Translations under genes and position numbers: made by a program
NCBI RefSeq assembly: GCF_000317305.3
Contig: NC_023036.2
Coordinates: 2,666,001-2,730,000 of the forward strand
From: Mycolicibacterium neoaurum VKM Ac-1815D
GTDB taxonomy: Bacteria > Actinomycetota > Actinomycetes > Mycobacteriales > Mycobacteriaceae
Length of the DNA: 64,000 nucleotides
Reading direction: 5' to 3'
Shown here: in pieces, positions 58,739-64,000 of the stretch
Numbering within the stretch: the first letter of the stretch is position 1
Layout: each line of letters starts with the position of its first letter
The notes under the pieces: generated by a model
The model's input: the letters and a program-made list of their open reading frames with translations, nothing else
Database searches by the model: none
What the model was told of the DNA's origin: nothing

Positions 58739-60370
58739 GTGTCACTCGCTGTTCCCGTGGCTTCGGGGCGTGACTTCTGGTCTGCGCCATCGACATCCAC
58801 GCCTCTGAAGAAGAGGCTGCTCATCGCATCCGTCGCGATGACGGGCGCGTCGGTCATCGCCGTGACGCCTGTTGCGCAGAACCTGCCGGCGTTGGAGATC
58901 GCGCAACAGCGCGCGGTCGAGCTCGTCGCCTTCGAGAATCCCTTCGCGGTGCTCGGTGCCACGTTCTCGAAGGCGTTCGAGAACCTGAACAACCGTGGTA
59001 CCGATATCTCGGCCACCCTGCTGCCGAATCTGTCGGCGATCCTCGGCAACGAGGAGCTCCAGCGCGAGTTGTCGGTGCTGCTGTTCCGTCCGGAGACTGT
59101 GGCGCAGCAGTTGCAGGATCGGCTTGCCGAGCATCAGGCGACCCTGCAGACCGGGTGGGAGCAGTCGCAGGCCGGCTGGGCCGCGCACAATGAGCTGCTG
59201 CCGGGTGTCCTGGAGCGGGCCAACAGCGAACTGGCGGCGGGTAACTTCACCGAAGCCTTCGCTCATATCAACGACTGGTTCATCTTCGGTCTGGGCGCAG
59301 CGGGCTGGCCGCTGTACCCGAGCTTCGCGGTGCCGGGCCAGGTTGCCAATGATGTCGGCGCTCCCGCCATCGCGGCCATCCTGGATGCGCTGCTGGTGGG
59401 AGATACCACGCTGGCCGGTTACCCGCATGCCATCATGGTTCCGTTCGTGAGCGCCATCTTCCGGTTTACCGACAGCCTGGACGAGATCCGTGCCGCGGCA
59501 CAGGCCGGCGATGTGGTGACGGCGATCAGCCACACGGTCAACCTGCCGATCAAGGTGCTCGGCGCCTTCCTGAACGGTTACAGCCCCAGCATCGCCGAGG
59601 ACTGGAATGTCTTCCCCGGCTTGCTGACGCCGGGCGGACCGATCGACTCGTTCCTGGTGCAGTATCCATCGCTCATCGCCAATGCGCTCAAGGCGCTGAC
59701 CGGACAGCCGGCCGTGGAGAGCGGCGCTGAGACGCTCAGCAAGGTGTCGTCGACCGCTCTGGCCGCCGAGGGTGACACGGTGACGCTCAGTGTCGAGACC
59801 GGCTCCGGTGCAACGCCCGTCGAATCCGTGTCGTCGGGTACCGAAGAATCGGCCACCGGTGGCGAGACTGCCGAGCCGGGCACCTCGGTTCCGACCGAAG
59901 AGGCCGGTTCCGCGGAAGAGACGGCCACCGACGATGCCGGCGCGGCGGTCGATCCGACCACTCCGGCTGTCTCTGAGGAGACCACCGCCGGCGATGCGGC
60001 CGCCGGTGAGAGCGCGGACGCCGATACCGAGGCAGACAGCAAGGCCGATGCGAAGGCAGACGCCACGACCGACGCCAAGGCGGACAAGGCCGACGCCAAG
60101 GCCGATAAGGCTGACAGCAAGTCTGATAAGGCCGATAAGGCTGACAAGGACGCCAAGGCTGACATCAGGGATGCCAAGGCCGACAAGGCCGACAAGGACG
60201 CCAAGTCTGACAAGGCCGATAAGGCTGACAAGGCCGACAGCAAGGCAGCCAAGGCTGACAAGGCAGATGCGAAGTCCGGGGCGTCGGACAGCAAGCCCTC
60301 CAGCAGCTCGGCCGGCAGCTCGTCCGGATCCAGCAGCTCGTCGAGCTCGGGTAGCTCCAGCAGCGACTGA
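58739..60370 (+). CDS. GjpA-like outer-membrane porin with Lys-Ala-Asp-rich C-terminal tail
   Basis: A 543-residue secreted protein. A signal-like segment (KKRLLIASVAMTGASVIAVTPV) at about 20-43 leads into the GjpA-type domain (NPFAVLGATFSKAFENLNN; ISATLLPNLSAIL; INDWFIFGLGAAGWPLYPSFAVPG; NLPIKVLGAFLNGYSPS) to about residue 320. Residues 345-435 are acidic and Thr/Ser/Glu-rich, about 435-520 are repeats based on KADKAD and KADSK, and the end is Ser/Gly-rich. GjpA is a porin described in Gordonia. GTG 58739 follows AGGAGA. The tail is unusual and may lie in the periplasm or on the surface. Confidence 0.8.
   Translation: MSLAVPVASGRDFWSAPSTSTPLKKRLLIASVAMTGASVIAVTPVAQNLPALEIAQQRAVELVAFENPFAVLGATFSKAFENLNNRGTDISATLLPNLSAILGNEELQRELSVLLFRPETVAQQLQDRLAEHQATLQTGWEQSQAGWAAHNELLPGVLERANSELAAGNFTEAFAHINDWFIFGLGAAGWPLYPSFAVPGQVANDVGAPAIAAILDALLVGDTTLAGYPHAIMVPFVSAIFRFTDSLDEIRAAAQAGDVVTAISHTVNLPIKVLGAFLNGYSPSIAEDWNVFPGLLTPGGPIDSFLVQYPSLIANALKALTGQPAVESGAETLSKVSSTALAAEGDTVTLSVETGSGATPVESVSSGTEESATGGETAEPGTSVPTEEAGSAEETATDDAGAAVDPTTPAVSEETTAGDAAAGESADADTEADSKADAKADATTDAKADKADAKADKADSKSDKADKADKDAKADIRDAKADKADKDAKSDKADKADKADSKAAKADKADAKSGASDSKPSSSSAGSSSGSSSSSSSGSSSSD
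60040..60285 (+). repeat. Degenerate repeat tract coding the KAD-rich porin tail
   Basis: Imperfect units close to AAGGCCGATAAGGCTGAC repeat in frame across this stretch and encode alternating Lys-Ala-Asp. Tract length could vary by slippage without a frameshift when multiples of three bases are gained or lost. Confidence 0.8.
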
Positions 60371-60392
60371 GGCTTCGGCCAGCGCAGAACAG

Positions 60393-60427
60393 AATACGGC
60401 CCCCTCACCCGAGGGGGCCGTATTTTT
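60393..60427. terminator. Rho-independent terminator after the porin gene
   Basis: Fourteen-base arms 60393-60406 and 60411-60424 with a four-base loop, continuing into TTTTTG. This is a canonical intrinsic terminator on the plus strand. The convergent adenylation-protein gene ends 16 bases beyond, and the other strand lacks a comparable T-run. Confidence 0.88.
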
Positions 60428-60442
60428 GTGCTCGTCTCCAGG

Positions 60443-63400
60443 TCAGCGCTGCGCGCGGATCATCTCGGCGACCCGTCCGACGTGCGGCTCTCGCACCACC
60501 GAATCGTGGTCGCAGTTGATCCGCTGTACCGACAACTCCCCGGTGAGCAGCTGCGGCCACACACGTTCGTCGTCGCGGTTGAAGCTGCTGAGAATCAACA
60601 GCGTCCGGCCCGGGTAGGGGCGGGGGCGGTGTAACCGGCCGACCCGCACGCCCACCTCACGCAACGCTGCCACCTTCTCGTCCGGTGTGCCGTCGAGGAT
60701 TCCGGCCAGTGGCAACCACAGTCGCTGCCGCCAGAGTTCGCGTGGCGCCGCCGGAGGTTGTTCCAGCAGTGTGGATCCGACACCGGGTAGCTCCCGCCGC
60801 GCCGCGCGAACGGTCCGCGGGGGCAGGAACGGGTCCAGCAGGGTGACGAGTTCCACCTGGTGGCCGAGCGTCCGAAGCCGGTTGGCCACATCGATGGCGA
60901 TGAATGCACCGAGCGAGTGGCCCGCCAACCGGTACGGACCCATCGGCTGCATGGACAGCAGATCACTCAGGTGCCGCCGCGCGGCCCGCCCGATCGTCCA
61001 GTCCGGAAAGGCCCGATTTTCCAGACCCTGCGCTTGAAAGGCGATCACGGCGGTGTCGACGCCCAGCCGGTCGGTCAGTGGAACGAACGACAGCGCCGAG
61101 GCGCCCGCACCGGCGAAGCAGAACAACGTCGATCGGGTGTGCTCGCCGGGGGTGCGCAGCACCACGGTGGTGGGTCGGATTCCCCTGTCCCGCAACACCG
61201 CTTCGCCGGCCCGACGTGATCGCACCACCTCGGCGAACTGCGCGACGGTCGGCGCCGCGGCCAGATCCGACGCGGTGAGTCGGATGTCGTGCTCTCCTCC
61301 GACGAGGCTGATCATGCGCTGGACGTTGAGCGAGTCACCGCCGAGTGCATAGAAGTTCTCGTCCCGGCCGATCTGATCGAGCCTGAGCACCTCGGCCCAG
61401 GCGGTGGCGATGGCCGACTCCAGGCCGTCCTGGGGTGCGGTGATCGGTCCGCGGGTGGGTGCCGGCAGTGCCCGCCGGTCGACCTTGCCGCGCTCATTGC
61501 GGGGGAGCTCCTGCAGCATCACCACGTTGGTGGGCACCATCCATGCCGGCAGCCTGGTGTGTAACTGGGCACGGATATCGGCCACCGCGGGACTGCGCAG
61601 CTCTGGGTCGGGGGCCACGTAGGCCGTGAGCACCGGTGTTCCGGAATGCTGGTCGGCGACGACGAGCGCCTCGCGAACCCCGGGGCAGTCGAGCAGCGCG
61701 GCCTCCACTTCGGCCGGCTCCACCAGGTACCCACGGATCTTGACGGCGGCATCCATTCGCCCCAGCACGACGAGCGTGCCGTCGTCGTTGATCCTGGCCC
61801 GGTCGTTGGTGACGAATGTGCGGCTGCCGTCGGGATTGGTCGTGAAAGTTGTCGACGCGCTGTCTGCCCTGAGGTATCCGGCGGCGACATAGGGGGAGGT
61901 GACGGTCAGTCGGCCGTGTTCGTCGATACCGAGTTCCTTGTGCGGAACTGCAACGCCGGCCGGGATGACGCCCGCGGGGACGTCCTCGTCGGGCCAGATG
62001 TCGAAATGCGCAATGCCCAGTGTCTCCGAGGATCCCGCCCAGTTCGTCACTACGGCATTCGGCGCGAGCTCCCGCGCGCGTCGTATGACGTTTCCGTACA
62101 CCGGCTCACCCGTGGTCACGATGCGCTGCACACCGGACAGCGTGCGACCCGAGGCGGCCTCGGTCAGCGACTGCAGAAACGACGGCGTGCACATCACGAT
62201 ATCCGCGTCCGCGAGTCGGTCGATCGCCGACTCCGGGGTGCAGTTGCGGGGGTCGATCGCGACGACCTGAGCACCCGACAGCAGGGCACCGATCAGGACG
62301 TTCATCCCGGCGGCGAAGCTGACCGGCATACACAGCGCAACGCGGCTGTCCTCGATGATGCCGAACCGGTCGCGGTGCAGAATCCAGTCGCTCAACCAGG
62401 TTCCGTGCACGTGTAGCACAGCCTTGGGTTCGCCGGAGGAGCCCGACGTGAACTGGATGCTGGTGACCCGTTGCCGGCCAAGCGTCGCAGGGGGCCCGGG
62501 ATCGGGTGTTCGCTCCGGAGGTGTGTGTGCGGGCCAGACGGTGCACCCGTCGGCGATCTGCCGAGCCGGTGCGTGGCCCGAGTCGTCGACGATGACGGTG
62601 TCGACGTGGCGGCCGTGTTCCCGCAGGGCGTCGAAAATATGGGTGATCCGGTCCGGGGGCAGGCCGGGATCCAACGGCACCAGCGGTGCGCCGGCGGCGA
62701 AGCTGCCGAGAACCACCGCCGCGATCTGCGGACTGAGATCAGCCACCATGGCCACTGGCGCCTCAGGATCGTGTCGCCGGCGCAACGCGTGTGTCCACAT
62801 CTCGGCGGCGCTTTTCAGCTCGCGATAGGTGATGGCCGCATTCGCTGTGCGTACTGCCACGCTGTCGCGCTTGTGTTCGGCAATCTCGGCGAATCGCTCA
62901 CTCACCGAGTCGAACTCGATCGGCGCGACACAGCTCAGGTCGGGCCTCACGGGGATGGCGCGGACCGGGCGGTCGAGGGCCTGACCGCTCGGGGTCGCGG
63001 CCACCCGGCGCAGCAATGCGACCGTCGGTCCGAGAACGACGAGTGTGATGAGCAGTTCGCCTGCGACGTAGGTGTATCCGACCGCATCGATCCCCCACTC
63101 GGGGGTGGTCAGGATGACTCCGACCACCACCAGCACACCGAGCAGCACCTGGGAGATGACGGCCAACCGCAGCTTGCGCTGCAGCCGGGCCAGCGCGGTG
63201 TAGATGGTCGTCAATGCCACCGCGGGCAACACCAGGGCCATCGTTCTGATCAGCGTGGTGCCGTTGGCCGCATAATGTGGGCCGAGGATCCCCAGGATGA
63301 ACGGGGCGGCCGCCATCAGCACCACGCAGCCGGCGACCGCCGATCCACCGCACAACAGCACAAAGCGCTTGGTGCACGCCCACACGTCGGCGCCCGGGGT

Positions 63401-64000
63401 GGATGCGGTGGCGATGAATGGCGCCGCAGTGGCCACGATCAGCGCACCCAGCGTGTTGACCACCAGCCAGCACATCGAGAAGTACGCGTTCATCTCGGTG
63501 CCGAGCTGTGCCACCACGATCAGCGGTACCAACAGCGGCACGATCACGTTGATGGCGTTGATCGCGTAGGAGCTGGCGAAGAAGTTGACCAACTCGCGAC
63601 GGCCGGGCAGGTCGGCCGTTCCGGTTCGGGCACCCGTCTCCCGGCGGATGACGACGATCGCGATGACGCCGGTGATGACGGCCGCAGGCAGCACCCATGA
63701 CCAGACGATCGCCGAACCCGTCGCCAGCGGGATCATGGCCGCGACGATGATCAGCTTGGCGATGGATTGACTGATGTTCTTGGTGGCGATGGCACGGGCC
63801 CGACCCAGGCCGATCAGGATCTGGTCCTGCAACGCATAGATCGCCAGGATCACCACGAACAATGGGAAGAACAGTAGGTCAACCGGATCCGGGAACAACT
63901 GGGCGCGCGGTCCCAGGACGGTGAAGGCGGCGCCGAACACCAGAGCTGTCGCGGCGACGAACATCATGCCTTGACGGACGATGCTCTTGGTCCGGTAGCC
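60443..64000 (-). CDS. Wzx-like flippase fused to adenylation-carrier-thioesterase module (5' end outside window)
   Basis: The frame is open to the window end, so the gene begins beyond 64000; 1185 residues are visible. Numbering from the Met at 63967, residues 1 to about 335 contain around ten hydrophobic helices resembling a polysaccharide/lipid-linked oligosaccharide exporter (VIVPLLVPLIVVAQLGTEMN). About 350-835 is an AMP-binding domain with IQFTSGSSGEPKA, TNWAGSSETLG, NDRARINDDGTLVVLGRMD and the catalytic Lys in NERGKVDRR. ENFYALGGDSL near 877 holds the phosphopantetheine Ser. The thioesterase has GHSLGAF near 1017 and CDHDS near the end. No condensation domain is seen. The substrate amino or carboxylic acid is unknown. 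Confidence 0.88.
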   Translation of the reverse strand, partial: GYRTKSIVRQGMMFVAATALVFGAAFTVLGPRAQLFPDPVDLLFFPLFVVILAIYALQDQILIGLGRARAIATKNISQSIAKLIIVAAMIPLATGSAIVWSWVLPAAVITGVIAIVVIRRETGARTGTADLPGRRELVNFFASSYAINAINVIVPLLVPLIVVAQLGTEMNAYFSMCWLVVNTLGALIVATAAPFIATASTPGADVWACTKRFVLLCGGSAVAGCVVLMAAAPFILGILGPHYAANGTTLIRTMALVLPAVALTTIYTALARLQRKLRLAVISQVLLGVLVVVGVILTTPEWGIDAVGYTYVAGELLITLVVLGPTVALLRRVAATPSGQALDRPVRAIPVRPDLSCVAPIEFDSVSERFAEIAEHKRDSVAVRTANAAITYRELKSAAEMWTHALRRRHDPEAPVAMVADLSPQIAAVVLGSFAAGAPLVPLDPGLPPDRITHIFDALREHGRHVDTVIVDDSGHAPARQIADGCTVWPAHTPPERTPDPGPPATLGRQRVTSIQFTSGSSGEPKAVLHVHGTWLSDWILHRDRFGIIEDSRVALCMPVSFAAGMNVLIGALLSGAQVVAIDPRNCTPESAIDRLADADIVMCTPSFLQSLTEAASGRTLSGVQRIVTTGEPVYGNVIRRARELAPNAVVTNWAGSSETLGIAHFDIWPDEDVPAGVIPAGVAVPHKELGIDEHGRLTVTSPYVAAGYLRADSASTTFTTNPDGSRTFVTNDRARINDDGTLVVLGRMDAAVKIRGYLVEPAEVEAALLDCPGVREALVVADQHSGTPVLTAYVAPDPELRSPAVADIRAQLHTRLPAWMVPTNVVMLQELPRNERGKVDRRALPAPTRGPITAPQDGLESAIATAWAEVLRLDQIGRDENFYALGGDSLNVQRMISLVGGEHDIRLTASDLAAAPTVAQFAEVVRSRRAGEAVLRDRGIRPTTVVLRTPGEHTRSTLFCFAGAGASALSFVPLTDRLGVDTAVIAFQAQGLENRAFPDWTIGRAARRHLSDLLSMQPMGPYRLAGHSLGAFIAIDVANRLRTLGHQVELVTLLDPFLPPRTVRAARRELPGVGSTLLEQPPAAPRELWRQRLWLPLAGILDGTPDEKVAALREVGVRVGRLHRPRPYPGRTLLILSSFNRDDERVWPQLLTGELSVQRINCDHDSVVREPHVGRVAEMIRAQR

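Noticed and set aside
60040..60285. Repeat tract as a CRISPR array
   Set aside because: Units are short, imperfect, in frame with the porin gene and lack spacers; no cas gene is present.
62900..62990. Splitting the flippase-adenylation protein into two genes
   Set aside because: The frame is continuous through the junction with no stop, and no well-placed ribosome site and start precede the adenylation domain.

Overview
The window is high-GC DNA from a mycobacterium, most likely an environmental or fast-growing Mycolicibacterium-type species. The evidence is gene order matching M. tuberculosis blocks (mltG-aroE-prepilin peptidase; aroC-aroK-aroB; pepQ-efp-nusB; pyrR-pyrB-pyrC-carA-carB-pyrF; mihF-gmk-rpoZ-coaBC-metK; lipase pair-priA; fmt-rsmB-rpe-ribD), near-identical family motifs, frequent GTG/TTG starts, 4-nt ATGA/GTGA gene overlaps and a mycolata-type GjpA porin. 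No rRNA, tRNA, insertion sequence, prophage or CRISPR array was recognised.

Layout. 1-2263: end of mltG, aroE and a small prepilin peptidase. 2272-9013: an accessory catabolic island (glycerate kinase, LacI regulator, SDR dehydrogenase, BKACE/DUF849 beta-keto-acid cleavage enzyme, MFS transporter, SMP-30 lactonase) tied together by a repeated LacI-type operator. 9135-15311: shikimate genes aroC-aroK-aroB (aroQ is missing from its M. tuberculosis position), then pepQ-efp-nusB. 15322-19126: MocR regulator, GNAT acetyltransferase and a frameshifted 13E12/HNH gene. 19293-25967: a tight operon of GntR regulator, two-cluster ferredoxin, sulfonate/nitrate-type ABC importer, and an AprA/FrdA-like flavoprotein fused to HEAT repeats. 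25964-28478: divergent serine hydrolase and MHS transporter sharing a palindromic promoter.

28512-37214: the pyrimidine operon, preceded by a PyrR-binding hairpin. 37678-41530: mihF, gmk, rpoZ, coaBC, metK. 41594-44968: a Baeyer-Villiger-type monooxygenase with two HSL-family esterases. 44967-54230: YhhN protein, a motif-degenerate PriA, a DUF2207/LemA pair, fmt, rsmB, rpe, ribD. 54410-64000: envelope and accessory genes: a possible 49-aa peptide, TIM-barrel isomerase, membrane-anchored endonuclease/phosphatase-fold protein, GT2 glycosyltransferase, FkbM methyltransferase, GjpA-like porin with a Lys-Ala-Asp tail, and an incomplete giant protein joining a Wzx-like flippase to an adenylation-carrier-thioesterase module.

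The three strongest candidates for undescribed biology are the LacI/BKACE island, the ferredoxin/ABC/flavoprotein-HEAT operon, and the flippase-NRPS fusion. Substrates for all three are unknown; proposed roles are inference from domain content and context.
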